Shown one piece after another: positions 47,000 to 59,100 of a stretch of 64,000 nt of DNA. A program made the position numbers and the translations under genes. This stretch comes from Struthio camelus. Taxonomy: Eukaryota > Chordata > Aves > Struthioniformes > Struthionidae. Below the pieces are notes generated by a model. That model was not told the origin of the DNA, made no database searches, and saw only the letters and a program-made list of their open reading frames with translations. Positions within the stretch are counted from its first letter, which is position 1. Every line of letters starts with the position of its first letter. The stretch spans positions 24,395,213-24,459,212 of the forward strand of contig NC_090943.1 in NCBI RefSeq assembly GCF_040807025.1. The letters run 5' to 3'.

Positions 47000-48590
47000 T
47001 GAGAGTGAGACAGTGATTAAAGAAAGTCTAGGCAGGGTCTAAACTTAGATGAAGTCCTTAATAAAGACATGCTAAAAACCCTTCTAACATTTTGAAAAAT
47101 TTAATTGCAGTAAAAGACTTTTGACAAGCTCATAAAATGAGGGGTTATACCAGAGGACTGGAGAACAGGAAATATAGTATCTATTTTTAGGAAAGGAAGG
47201 GGAGAAGAAAAGTGATCCTGGCAACTACACTCCAGTTAATAATGATCCTGGAAGGCTGAAAGTCTTTCAAGAATGAAATGTGAGAATAGTGTTATCAAAG
47301 ACACAGAGGTCTTTGAAAGAGATGAGGATTTATTAGGCCAGGGGAGAGAGATTAGGGGGTCCTATCTCCTTCCTCCCAGCAGCACTGACTGCTGTTACTA
47401 GGTGGAGCACGTCACATGGAGGAAGAGCTCTCTTTTTGCTGTACAAGTGCATCATTCAGAACATTGTTGTTCCCAGTCCTGTAGAGGGAAAATAGCATAA
47501 AATTCAGCTTGGGATTCCCAGGTTTTTCTGATGTCCTAAAAGGAAATATCATCAGAATAAGCCATTATCTTACCTCAACAACTTATTTTTCCAGGCAAAT
47601 GATGTGCAGTTATCTACCTGATAGTCAGTAAAGCACTTTATATAGGACCACAGAAGCCTTATATGGATGAGTGCTGATTAGAGCAGGACTTTAAGAAAGG
47701 TAGGAAGTGAACCAAATAGGAGATGGCAAAAATTGATCTTGATGGAAGAAGTACGATATTGGAGGGATCGTTACAACTGATAAGTTGTAGCATGGATCTG
47801 GCTTGATGTTTTGTTAATTATCCTGACATGAAAAGCCTGATAAAATTAAAATAAAAAGAATTCTCAGTGAAGGGAGAATCATGATGACCATGAGAACTGG
47901 AGTTAAAGAGCTGGCATGAAATTTAATAATATAAATGGCAAAAAGTCCTGCACTTTTAAGCTAAAACTAAAAACTTGTGCCAGATATTGAGTTCTAGAAA
48001 GTGTTGAAAGTGTAATGGCTTTGGAAACTACTGAGGAAGAGCTAGGTGTGGGTATTCCAGATGATTACAAATTCCATAGAAGTGTCTACTGTGAGAAAAG
48101 TGTGTGGAAAAGAAAAGGGATGAAGTGCCTACAATATATTCAGGAGAAACAGTGACTCATCAGTGTCTGGGCAGTGATAAGGCCTTGTCTGGAGTGCTCT
48201 AGCTGGTCCTGGTAACTTCTAAGCAGGACCGGTGGCTGCACACTGAACGGGTACAAAGAAGGACTCCTGGGGAGTCAGGGAATAAAAGCCTGAGACTTGA
48301 AGCATTTGGCGTGCATAGTCTAGCAATACGAAGGCTGAGGTGGAACATAATTGCTCTCTGTGAGCACTGGGGCCGGAGGGGGAAGAACAGGGAAGGAAAG
48401 ATCTGTGTAAAGTAACAGGCATTGCCAGTCTATGAGTGATATTGAGCTGACAATAAACTTAGGCTGGAAACTAGCGGGTCTCTTGCCATCAGAACAAGGA
48501 TCTTTTTGAATCTCCTTCTTACAGAACAGCAGGAATAAAAAACCTCTGAGATATTGCAAGATGGAACAAGGTAATTTTATGAAAAGGATT
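47000..48590 (+). mobile_element. Ancient CR1-like LINE, most of RT region
   Basis: A long but badly decayed sense copy. Recognisable in order: PEDWRTGN-like coding at about 47148-47180, and FRKGR..DPGNYTPVN at 47186-47240. The motif A region ('ACCTGATAGTCAGTAAAGCACTTTATA') is at about 47617-47645, and a 'VLLIILT'-like segment replacing VLFNIFIND is at about 47805-47835. 'ATGAAATTTAATAATATAAATGGCAAAAAG' (MKFNNxNGKK) is at about 47917-47946, and a DLGV-like segment at 48027-48050. The LEC(S)SWSW block is at about 48190-48212, and a GGIIAL-like stretch standing for RGDLIAV at 48336-48360. The tail keeps 'GGCTGGAAACTAGCGGGTC'. Several stops, frameshifts and probably an insertion at 47260-47600 destroy coding. 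Length about 1.6 kb. Confidence 0.65.
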
Positions 48591-48599
48591 ATACGATAT

Positions 48600-48960
48600 G
48601 ACTGCCTGAGACAGCAGCAAGACAGACTTTTTAATTAAAGAGGACACTTCCAGTCCCCCTGTCCTATTTCTGTTTGGATCAACATTCACTTTGTGGATTA
48701 ATCAAACATTTTCATTTCCAATGGCAAACAAGATGAGCGCAATAATGCCTAAATATTTATGAGAGTTGTCATAAATAGCATAAGGCCATTCCACACAAAA
48801 TTATGAAGAAAAATTCATTTGGTCACCATTTCTTTCCTTTAGGCTACTGGATAGTCATGGAAGTTGCACCTTTAATAACTGCTGTACTTATTTTAAATAT
48901 AGCCCATCTTTGACTTGGAGATTAGCAATTAACTGTAATAACCCGACTTCTCTAAGGTGC
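48600..48960. promoter_or_regulatory. Candidate conserved non-coding element
   Basis: Directly right of the old LINE, the sequence becomes complex and AT-rich without repeats: TTTTTAATTAAAG, GTGGATTAATCAAAC, GCAATAATGCC, ATTTATGAG and GTCATAAATAGCATAAGG. Dense homeobox, CDX/HOX-like (TTTATG/CATAAA) and MEF2-like cores are typical of deeply conserved vertebrate elements. Of the candidates in this window this one looks strongest by texture. Unproven without alignment. Confidence 0.35.
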
Positions 48961-51451
48961 AGCGCTAAGTCTCCACAGTAGTACAAGCGTGCTCCAAATT
49001 GTATACTGCAGACCCAATGCTCTGCCATCCAGACTGGAGGAGCTACTGGAGGTCAGTGAGACTCCCTCCTTCCTTGTTCATATGAGTGTCCTACTAAATG
49101 TACTGCCTGGATGTGGGTGGAATATGCACACAGACACAGAAGCCAGGGAGTACACCTGAATCTCCCAGTTTAGATTTACATGAAGCTGGAAAGGAAGGAT
49201 GGTCTGAGAAGTAACCTGGCTCTGAAAAGATTTTGTAAAATTCCTCTATTACACATCTTCTCTTTAATCTTGGCCAAGTTCCCTCAGCTGATTCTCGGTA
49301 AAATAGTTGAGAAAATTGTCCCAGGCTATGGCATAAAGGCAGGAGAAAGAGAAAATTAATGATCACAGGAAGGGGGGCATTTTATACCGTCAGAGGATAA
49401 GAACCACATATAGTTAAGTTTCACGTACACAAATGTCACAGTACTAGGCAGAAACATTTGTCCATAACCATACATTAATTAAATCTCTATTAAAATATAA
49501 AGAAAATGCTATGAAGAGTAAAATCTTAGCTCCGGAAAAGGTAGCTGGAGTCTGGCTATTCATGGGAATGGGCTAAAGGATTTAATTGTGCATTGATGAA
49601 AAAAACATTTCACAGAACCCAGATTCATGTTGTAGAGTCTATGTTATATGTACAGGTCCACTAAAGCAGAAACTACTCTGGCTTTGCCCAGGCTAATTAC
49701 AGTTCTGCATTACCCCCAGCTATGTAGGAACCTCTTAGGAAAAGGGTATCCCTCCAGCTTTTCATTGGGAAGGCAAAAGCAGTGCAAACCTTTGGAAATT
49801 CAGTGTAAGTCCTTGGAAGTTACTTTCACATGTTTGAGAGCAGCATTGCAAGTGTACCTGCTGTGATCTGAGACCTGGTGGACTGGGAGGTTTAGAAAGC
49901 TGCAGGGCAGCACAGAAAATAGGTTTAGGCATCTCTGTTGAGAACCTGGGAGGTGGAGAGTGAGGGCTGATTACTTTATTCTAGTAAAGCCTCCCTAAAT
50001 AAACGTTTTTTTTCTCTCCATCTCCTGGTCCTAAATGAGCTCCTTCGGCATCCTGCAGAATGCTAACTGCTGACTGATAAACATTACGGCACCAAACGTG
50101 CTGCCCCCACAGCCGCCTGCTGCAGCACTGAGTCCTTCAGCAAATTCAGGTCTGCTCTTCAGTCGTTTTCCTTTCCTGCAAAGACTGACTGTGCATCTTA
50201 ATAACTTGCTTAAGACAGAGAAGGATTCTCAGTCTTTCTCCCTCTAGTTAATTCCATCATGTGTATTAATATGGGATGAGTGCAACTACAAATTAGCTGT
50301 TTTCCAACCTAAAGCAAATCAAAAAGTTTTGAACACATTACATGCAGGTTACATGAGAAGATCTCTCCTGTACTTATCTCTCAACATTTAAAATTCATCT
50401 GGTCCTTAATGCATCCTCTGATTTTATAATCCACATGATTCTGAGAGAAACAAAAAAACACTGCAGAAGTTGATTCCTTATTTCTCTTCTGGCCTCCCTT
50501 CCCCTCAATCCACAACAAAGCAGCAAAAAAGATAACACAGGAATTATTTTCCATTTGTTTTGTAATCATGCCTCAAACACACTGCACACTTCACTGAGAG
50601 CATAAGGTGTCATCTCTGACATAAAGGAGTTAAGAGAATGAAAGATTTAAAATGCAACTGAAAGGAGCAAGCAAGCAAGGACATGTTACTTACTAGTACC
50701 TAGCAGGTTTGGTAAAGGTTTGTCTTTATGGTAGTTGGAAAGACCAGATCAAGGTCTGTGTCCTTTAATCTGCCTCAGCAATGCAAACACCACCAGCTCC
50801 ACGCAATGATGGTAGGATCCCCATCAAACCATACAGAATTATTCTGAGATTTAAAGTCTCCTTCTGCTGTTTCAGCTGGCACGCCCTTCAGCTGAGGCCA
50901 TAGAACCAAAAATTTAGAAATAATAAATGTTCATATGTAAAAGATTAAAATAGCACTTTAGTAGTAGAGCACATGTTAAATAGTTTCAACGCTTGATCTC
51001 TTAAAATTCTTGTATATAGGCTATTTGTGGTAGTGACTGGTTGTGCTTCAACAAGAACTTCCTCATGGATCGTGCTGACTTATTATTTAATGAATTTATC
51101 CTTGATCACACAGAATCATTGCTGAAAACAGTCATTGACACAAATGCTGTTGGAAAGATTAATAGTCATGCGGCAGGACAGAACAGGACAGCCAAGTATA
51201 ATTAAAGAAAAAATATATCCAACTACGTGTGTGAGTGTCTGCATGGATGCAAAACAGAGCTAGCTATTGAAGGAGCAATGGGAACGTATAACTTCCCAGG
51301 CTAAGCGGCAGGCTCTGTAGTCTGAACACTCTTCTGGACTATGCAGTCTCTACTGTTTGCTACACAGGGACACAGCTTCAACAAAAGGACAGAGGTGTGC
51401 CCTGCCATATTAGAGTATGGTCAGAAGAGTAGTCTCCCCATTGGATTTGAA
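48961..51451. other. Unique sequence, no gene seen
   Basis: Single-copy DNA. 50220-50300 contains a few homeobox-like cores. ORFs (49094-49366 minus, 49648-49866 plus) lack domains. No repeat family recognised. Confidence 0.5.
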
Positions 51452-51472
51452 CCCCTCCCCCTCCCCCCCCCC
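51452..51472. repeat. C-rich tract, G4-prone on minus strand
   Basis: C4-T-C5-T-C10, i.e. G10-A-G5-A-G4 on the minus strand. Enough G runs are present to fold a G-quadruplex (the G10 run can supply two tracts). Confidence 0.9.
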
Positions 51473-51849
51473 ACATTGACTAGGAGTTAATCCTTTGCTT
51501 CCAAAAGTATCTGAACACTGGGCTGCTATAGAAGAGGAAGGTACCTCCTCCTCTGGCTTTAACTTGTGGGCATCTTCCCTTTAGACCAATTTTTTTCTAA
51601 ATCTGTGTCCACCTCCAGGTGAGCAAGCCCAACTTTTTCCATTCAACTGTGCCTCCCTTGTGTAAATTTAGGAAGTCCACTTGGGCTGCCCTTGGCTTTA
51701 GAAACCACACTGTGGGCTTACAATAAATGAATTGCTGATCTCCCTGTGGCAATGCTGAGGCACAAAGGACAAATATCACCTCTTAAAGAGGAGACAGAGT
51801 GTAAGAGGAGAGTAGTGATTTTGTTTTTGAACATAACATAGGTAAGGAT
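51473..51849. other. Unique sequence
   Basis: Nothing recognised. A 60-codon minus ORF here has no domain. Confidence 0.5.
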
Positions 51850-52075
51850 AATCATGAAAGCCTGCATTCAGTTCTGATATCCACTATTTATAAGCTGGTC
51901 TGAAAGAGGACACAGAGTAAGATCCATGCAGCAATTTGAAAGCTGTAAAAAGCACTTGCAGAACCTCTTTGTATTCAGTTACCAGCAAGAGAGATAAGGT
52001 AACTTGTCGATACCGTATAAATATATCATCACAAACAGAGGATGCTGTATACTAAAAGGTTATTTAAGAGCTAGC
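51850..52075 (+). mobile_element. Ancient L3/CR1-like LINE fragment
   Basis: Sense fragment from the ORF2 C-terminal region. It contains 'GCATTCAGTTCTGATATCCA' (standing for 'gttcagttctggtcacca'), 'AAGCTGGTCTGAAAGAGGACACAGAGTAAG', a decayed CYKST..EPLCIQ stretch for the '[10 protein letters not shown]' part, and 'AAGAGAGATAAGGTAACTTG' for 'aagaagattaagaggtgacttg'. Order and spacing agree with the family. Stops are frequent. Confidence 0.65.
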
Positions 52076-55000
52076 AGAGAAATAACTTATCTATATGTTC
52101 TATCAATTTATGAAAGTAGATTTTATATACTAAACTACTAGATTTAGTATAATTTGATCAGGATACTAGCACTAGCATTACAATGGAAATTGCATGCCAG
52201 TTTGGGCTCTACCACCCTTTCTAGGCCAACACTCACCATTTTCTGATCTATTGGCCATCTGTGTGGGTTTGAGTTTCTGTAGTTGCAAGTTTTTCCGTCC
52301 ATATATTTTTCAGGAAAGACCTTTACTTGCTGGAATTAGCTATCAGTGCCTGATATCCTTTACCTTACCCTTAGAGAAGTTTGATGGTAGTATGAGATGG
52401 TCTATACATAATACTTTCAGAGCTTTGCCTGACATGTGCCATAGAATCATGAAGAACATTTTTTTACACAGCAAACTGTGGCCACTTGGCCTTAGATCAG
52501 CATACTGCTAGCCCTAAATAACAATCATGAAGCCTTCTGTCTTTTCTCCCGACACCAGCATGTTCTTGTTCTTACCCACATTTTCTGCCAAAATGCTTTC
52601 AGGAAATATGAGTGTTTGTATCTTGTGACCCCGTTTAGTTTAGCACAAACTGAATCATGCTGTATGGTTCAGCTGAGTAATAAAATATAATCTGATTGGC
52701 GAGGGGTATTAGAGTGGGCCACATCATTACAGATCCTCTTTTAACCCAGTTTAACAAGTTGCTCCTGAGAAGTTATTTATTCTAGCTGTCAACATCTTGC
52801 TGTTGAGATGACAGCGATCAAATCTCTGTTAGATCCTAATCTTATTCTTTTTACTCCTGCCTCAAGTATCTGAGAGCCTCATATAAGCAATATCACTTTT
52901 TGTCAGCAAAATGATTTGTTTGACATAGATCATTTGCTGAAAGACACAACAATGTATTTTTTTAATATCTACAACAATTATTAGCATGAGATAAATATGG
53001 AACAAATAGTAGGCAATAGTGAATCATGGAGCATTGAAAGTCTGAACTGTTGCTGTGTTGAGCATGCTGATCCATACACAAAACAGGAATGTATTTCACA
53101 ATTATGAAAACTCAGCAACGTGTTCCCAGGTGAATAGATGTCACAGCAGCAAATTATTAGTCAGAGACTGATGCTCTTGTAGTGTCCTGGGGAGACCTCA
53201 CTAGCTAGCAGAATGCAAGACCTATCTCTGTTATGAAGTTATAAGAGTTCTTTTATTATGCCTCTTGATGCTGGGAGCTGGAGAGGGAAAAGCTATATAT
53301 TATCTGTCAGGCTGACTCCAGCACAACTTGAACAGTCCTGTGACTTAAGAAACTCTCATCCTTAAAGGATGTGTTGTCTCCTGATTTTATCTTCCCCAAC
53401 CCTCCCGTGCTAAACGCTTGTGCAACTCTATTATGCCATCCTCTTTGCATTCTAGTGGCGAGTGAAATTGCTTGACCGCATTTGCAGACTAGTTTACAAG
53501 GATGCTATCAAGCTTAATTATGGCTTGAAAGACGTTTGGAGTGTCACTTGGAAAACAGGAAAGAAGTTTAGAATGTTATTTGGAGCATGTGAATCATTTT
53601 TTAGTAGTGGGAAGCTTAATATTTCAGGCTTAAGAAACATTTGAATTAAAATGCACCACTCACAGAGTTCAAAATTATTCATTTAATGTTGTCTGTCTCT
53701 TGAGCCATTTGTGAATGCAAGCACATTTCATTCATGCAAGGGAGCATGAACGCATGTTCAATTTTAAATGCAGGTTCTTAAAGATAATGGATCTGATTCC
53801 CATCTCAGATCATGAGGCATTTCTTCTAGTAACAATGATTTTAAACTCAGTGCACCATATATTTGTGTCAGAACGCAGCCACCTGGTGTATTCCAGCATA
53901 CTCACTAAAGTGTGAAAATACTGCCTCTGATGGCAGAAAGACAACATAATCAGCTATGCATTTAACTGACTGTTTCGGGTAGTAGGATGTTCCCAGAGTC
54001 AGGATAACTGCATGTGTCCGTAGGCAAGTAGATTTTGCCTGTATTGAGCCATCCTGAATGCCCAGTCCTGACCTTGTCAAACCCTGCAAATTAGAACCAA
54101 AACCCATGTTGAAAATGTCTTTCTTACTAAAAGCAATGATCTCTTTTCTTTTCTTCTCCATTGACCGATACATTTCTTGCTAAGCAATGAAAGGGCTGTA
54201 CCTCTAGGACAACATCCCATGCACTCTCTGTTGCAACATCTCAAGCATATTCACCTCTTTATATACAGGTGGTAGATTCATGCTTTGCTTTTCACGCATC
54301 TTTCTTGCTAAAGTCTGCATCTCCCACAGCTGCTCACTGCAGTTTTTGCCTTAATGAAAGATGATGTTGTAAATAGAAGAGAAAAAAGTAATTGCATTTC
54401 TCTCTCTTCCTTCTCACAGAAAACTGACAACTTACACAAATTAGTATCATTTTAAAGATTTTTCTTAACAAAAAATGAGCGTGGTAGACATATCTCTTCT
54501 GGAAATCCCAATTTGTCAAAGTATCTCTTCACTGAAGTTGTATTTCTTATTTGTTGAGGGGATCTTGACACTTCCCTCTTCATTTCTTGTTATACTGATT
54601 CATTGCTTTTATTTTGGGATCTCATAATTTAGAGACTGGCATTTTTGTGTGCAAAAAGTAAAATGTGTTACTTTCTGATTCTGTTTGCATGGGTTGGTTT
54701 CCAAAGTAATATTAATAAAGCCTGCAGTTACATATATATAAAATCTATATTATCCCTCTTATCTGCTTCCCATTGAAGAGTCTCATAGTTTCACACTAAT
54801 TTTTTCCTCTCGTAATGAAGCTATTTGGCTCCATATTTTGTTATGAAAGTCAACAACCTTGGAATTCTTATTCCTATAAAACATTGCTTTCAACATTTCT
54901 TCTTCTGGCTTCCTGTGCAATTTCATTGCAACTGTTATGTAATTAAAAAGCTAACACTTCTCCATTGTTTTATTTTTCCACACAATGAGAAAGAAGCCTG

Positions 55001-56090
55001 CCTTTTTTGCCATAGGAATGTTTTTTAAAAATGTATTGATTTATCTAGTTGTTGGAACTATAGATGTAAGTTATGTGGAGCTTTTTATGGTGTGTAGCTA
55101 TTTCTGGCATTTCTGCAGAAATTTCTGCATTTCAGAGCAATACTTTTCTGTATAAATGAGCAAAGAAGGCATTAAGATGGAAAGCTCCTTGTAAAATGGC
55201 ATTTAATTAAGGATAAATTTTCTCTGAAGCCAACTGGACTAATGAAGGCTATTTCCCACAGAGCTTTCTCTTACATTTGGATTCTCTGGTGTCTATCCAT
55301 GCTCAAATCTAAATATGCTACCTTGCAGAAGACTGCCCTAAAAGTAAGCAGTAAAGCAGGCATGATGGGAACTCCCTCATTGCTCCTGCAATTGCATCCT
55401 GAGATGAGTTACTGTGCTCCAGGAAAGGCATGTCAGAAGGACAAACAAGAGTGACACTTCCTTGAGAAAGCAAATTCTGGGCCTTGGCCCTTGCTCCAGG
55501 GGTGGCTAAGGCATTTAGAGTGGATAAGGCTTGGGAGGAGGAGACAAGAAGTTTCTTCTGGACAGTCTTTTTATCACTGAGCAATATGGCAAGAGCTGTG
55601 GAACTTAAATTATAACTGAGTTATAAGAATGGAAATCAAGTTTGTCCTATAGTGATAACTGTGGCCCAGCTGGGTATCAGGACTGTGTCTATGTGCACAC
55701 CCAGTGCACTGCAGACTTTAATTCCCTGGGAGGTGGAAGAGCTCCCTAGCCAGTTATCTGCACAGGTGAGATAATAGACTGGTTTGAGGCAATGGTCTGA
55801 GTTGAAACTGGGGGCTGAGCTCCTCCACAGCATAGAGTTTGACTAATGGTTCCAGGAATTCTCCAAATGGGAATGTCAGGCAGTCCTGGAGATTCCCCCC
55901 AGGCAGCTCCTGCTGTGCCTTGTCCAATTTGTATGCTCATATGCATTGATTAACTTCCTGGGTGGAGGGTCCTAGAGATGCCCAGGCAGTTCCTGCTGCA
56001 GAAGTGATCAGACTGTACATAGAGAAGATATTGATAAATAGTCAATACAGGGTGTTTCTGCAGCTGCAGAAATGGTCACATAACCCAATC
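52076..56090. other. Unique sequence, no gene seen
   Basis: Single-copy DNA. A related pair of about 32-base segments lies at 55884-55917 and 55970-56001 (TCCTxGAGAT..CCCAGGCAGxTCCTGCTG), 86 bases apart, possibly a decayed local duplication. ORFs at 52194-52511 and 53868-54173 lack domains. Confidence 0.5.
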
Positions 56091-56145
56091 TTTTGTATGT
56101 ACTTAAGATATCTAAGAGATGTTTTGTATGTAGTTAAGATAACTA
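56091..56145. repeat. Imperfect tandem duplication, period 31
   Basis: TTTTGTATGTACTTAAGATA plus TCTA (56091-56114) recurs at 56122-56145 with two substitutions, separated by 7 bases. Local slippage duplication. Confidence 0.8.
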
Positions 56146-57059
56146 TGTGCTGGAGTGGTCACATAGGACCATGGAACAACTAGATTAGAAGGTACGATCA
56201 ACAGGACAGGGGTTCTAGGAGTTTCTCCCAATCCACCTGAAGATGCTGCTGCAAGGGCTCTTGCAACAGGGGCTCCCATCACCACCAAACAGCAAATGAC
56301 AGCGTGTTTGAGAGATTTGATTCCCAGGCAAGTGCTATCCTATGCCAAGATCTCACTAAACTAGTTTACCGTTTTTTAACAAACATTCTGCCCAGAACAT
56401 CTATGCAAGAGCTAGAGTCAGGATCTCTTACTGACCTTGTAAATCTCCATCTCTTTTCTGTACAATCATACAGTTTTATCACAGTGGAAAATATTCTACT
56501 CTGCCTAGGTTATATGTTAGTGATTCAAATATTTTCCTGAGAGGTAGGGACTAGAGGTTTGAACTTCTCCAGGCTGGGGAGGACTTGGTGTTCAACTCTT
56601 CCACTGTCTGGATTAATACTCTGATGAATAGGTTCTTCTATAAAAGATGAGTCACACCGTGTTTTCAAATAAAGTAATCCTTAGTAAGTTGTGACCTCAT
56701 AAAATATATTTCATCTCTCAAATAGAGCTAGATGGGAAATAATGCCAAGTGTTTAGGCAGAGCAGACCTCCTTTTGGATTTGGGTGCATAAATTCTAAGT
56801 AGCACTTCAAGGGTGGGATACCTCTTATTTAATGTTAGATGTCATAAAATGTAGACTTCTAATCTGAGTTAGTCACTTAAAATCCCTTTACTATCAAAGA
56901 AAAGAAACACACACTTCTAGGATGGATTTGTCCTACCAGTAGGATTCATCTTACTTCTAATAGGAGTGCCCATTTGTCTCTGCTGATCTTTGGGCAGTGG
57001 CTAGGTCAGATGCTAACATTTGCTTCGCAGATACTGAAAGTGAGGCAAAAATCTGCCAA
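56146..57059. other. Unique sequence, no gene seen
   Basis: Nothing recognised. The 78-codon ORF at 56304-56540 has no domain. Confidence 0.5.
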
Positions 57060-57655
57060 CAGCATGCTGCATTAGGAAGAACATTGTCAGCAGGTGGAGG
57101 GAGGTGATCCTCCCCCTCTCCTCAGCCCTGAGGAGGCCTCATCTGGAGTACTGTGTCCAGTTCTGGGCTCCCCGATACAAGAGAGACATGGAGCTCCTGG
57201 AGTGAGTCCAGCAAAGGGCTCCTAAGATGATGAAGGGACTGGAGGATGTCTCATATGAGGAAAGGCTGAGAGAGCTGGGACTGTTTAGCTGGGAGAGGAG
57301 AAGGAAGGCCTGGGGAGAAGCTTATCAACGCTTATAAGTATCTGATGGGAGGGTGTCAAGAGCCAGATTCCTCTCAGTGGTGTCCGGTGACATGAGGAGA
57401 GGCAATGGGCACAAACTGAAACACAATGAATTCCACTCAAATGTAAAAAAACACTTCTTTACTGTGAGAGTTGTTGAACACTGTAACAGGTTGCCGCTAG
57501 AGAGGACGTGAAGTTTTCATCCCCGGACATCTTCAAAACCCAACTGGACGCAGTCCTGGACAACCTGCTGTAGGTGACCTTGCTTGAGCAGGGTTGGAAT
57601 AGACAATCTCTAGACGTGCCTTCCAAACTCAAACTGTTCTGCAATTCTGTTAAAA
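57060..57655 (+). mobile_element. CR1 LINE 3' fragment, avian type
   Basis: Sense CR1 carrying the last third of ORF2 and the 3' UTR. Coding for [23 protein letters not shown] and [14 protein letters not shown] is readable from 57090 to 57300 in one frame. It has an in-frame TGA at 57203-57205 where other copies encode an arginine or serine after LLE. The tail ends in a mutated octamer pair (GTTCTGCAATTCTGTTA) near 57650. Relative to the copies at 0.4 and 32.9 kb it shares the ORF2 end but has a different 3' UTR variant (GACGCAGTCCTGGACAACCT), so it is probably another CR1 subfamily. Confidence 0.95.
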
Positions 57656-58599
57656 TGAATCTAACCCATGACATGTGCATTCAGTCAGGTAGGCTTTCTT
57701 ATGCCCTGTTTTGTCTTTCTGTAGTTCTTCCTTAGTCTTAAGGAACATGCCACATTCCTATTATCATAGTTTAAGAAATTGCTCTCATTTTAAAGATCTT
57801 TATGACTTTTTAAACAGATCTTCCCATACTAATTCGCATAAATCACATACCTGAAAAAATTGTTTAATATTTAAGACAATATGCCTCAAATCAGAAAAAA
57901 ATGAGTAAAATAAGCTTAGCTTTTTTTTTAGAATTTGAATACATCTCAGCATTAGAGTCTTGTATATGAATAATTGTACTATACAAATTAATCTTATATC
58001 ATCTTTGTACTGGGCTTTATCTTGAAACCCTTGCTCATGTGATAGAAATTTTGTCTACAGTAAAGATTGAGATAGAGTTCTAGGATTCAGTCCTTGGATC
58101 AGAGCCAGAATTTTGGGAACTGTGAAGATATATTGCTGTATTATGTACATTTATAGGAAATACAGATATTTGCAGTGCACTTGATGCATGGAGTTCACAC
58201 TCTGACCTGAATCTTACCTACATGTATACCATGAACATACTGAAAAGTGGGAAGTTTACCTTTTAATCTCTAACTCTTTCTGGTTAGGGCATAAGGTTTG
58301 TTTTCAATAATAGAACAAAAAGTTCCATAGGAGACAGTTGTTTCTTGTTTTGCTATGTTTTTATGCGTGGAGTTAAGCCTGTGGATCAATTTACTTAAAA
58401 AAGAAATTAAAATTATATGTGCCGTGTCCAGAAATTCTCAAAACAGCATCTTTCTAATATTTTACTAAATGGAAGACGAATAAGCAAAATTCCTAGTACT
58501 AGGAAAACATGGCTCAGAGTTTCTTTCATTGAAGCACCCCAAAGCTTTTGGCTAAAGTATCAGTGAAGTAAATAATGCATCAATAATGTTAGCAATGCT
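57656..58599. other. Unique AT-rich sequence
   Basis: Single-copy AT-rich DNA with no gene or repeat recognised. Confidence 0.5.
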
Positions 58600-59100
58600 T
58601 ACTTAAGGTACTTAGGCAAAACAAACAAAAGGTTTACTTAACAGGCGTAACTATTCTCCCATTAGTTTTGATCAATTGCTTTGTGGTCGTGTTCATTAGA
58701 CAGCCTAATGTGAACCACAATTAGATTTTATCCTTTTAAAAGACAAAGCAGAATCACAAGCCATTAATTAAAGGGTCTGACTAAAGCTGGTTACAAGATG
58801 GATGTTGCATCCCCTTTACTGATGACTGAACTCAGCAAAACAGAACACTTTAGTTTTAAGTAGCAAATCCTCTAGCAGTAATTGAATGCAAACTTTTGCT
58901 CTGCTCCAGTGCAGCTGGAAAAATAAAATTGCTCCATGTGTGGATTCCCGAAGACATGAAATCCTAACGGCAACCACGTGAATAGGCTACATTTATACAG
59001 GGCAAATTGCAAGTGTGATCAAAACACTTGAGACAGGGAAAGCCAGCTAATGTTTCACCACTTATTTGCAGCATTATTGTTCTCTGACACGGAAAATCAT
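58600..59100. promoter_or_regulatory. Candidate conserved non-coding element
   Basis: Complex, repeat-free sequence with ATTAG and AATTAG homeobox cores, AGCCATTAATTAAAGG, GACAAAGCAG (SOX/TCF-like), CAACCACGTG (E-box) and AACCACAATTAG (RUNX-like next to a homeobox core). Many short transcription-factor cores are packed together and there is no ORF over 60 codons. Texture-based call only. Confidence 0.3.
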
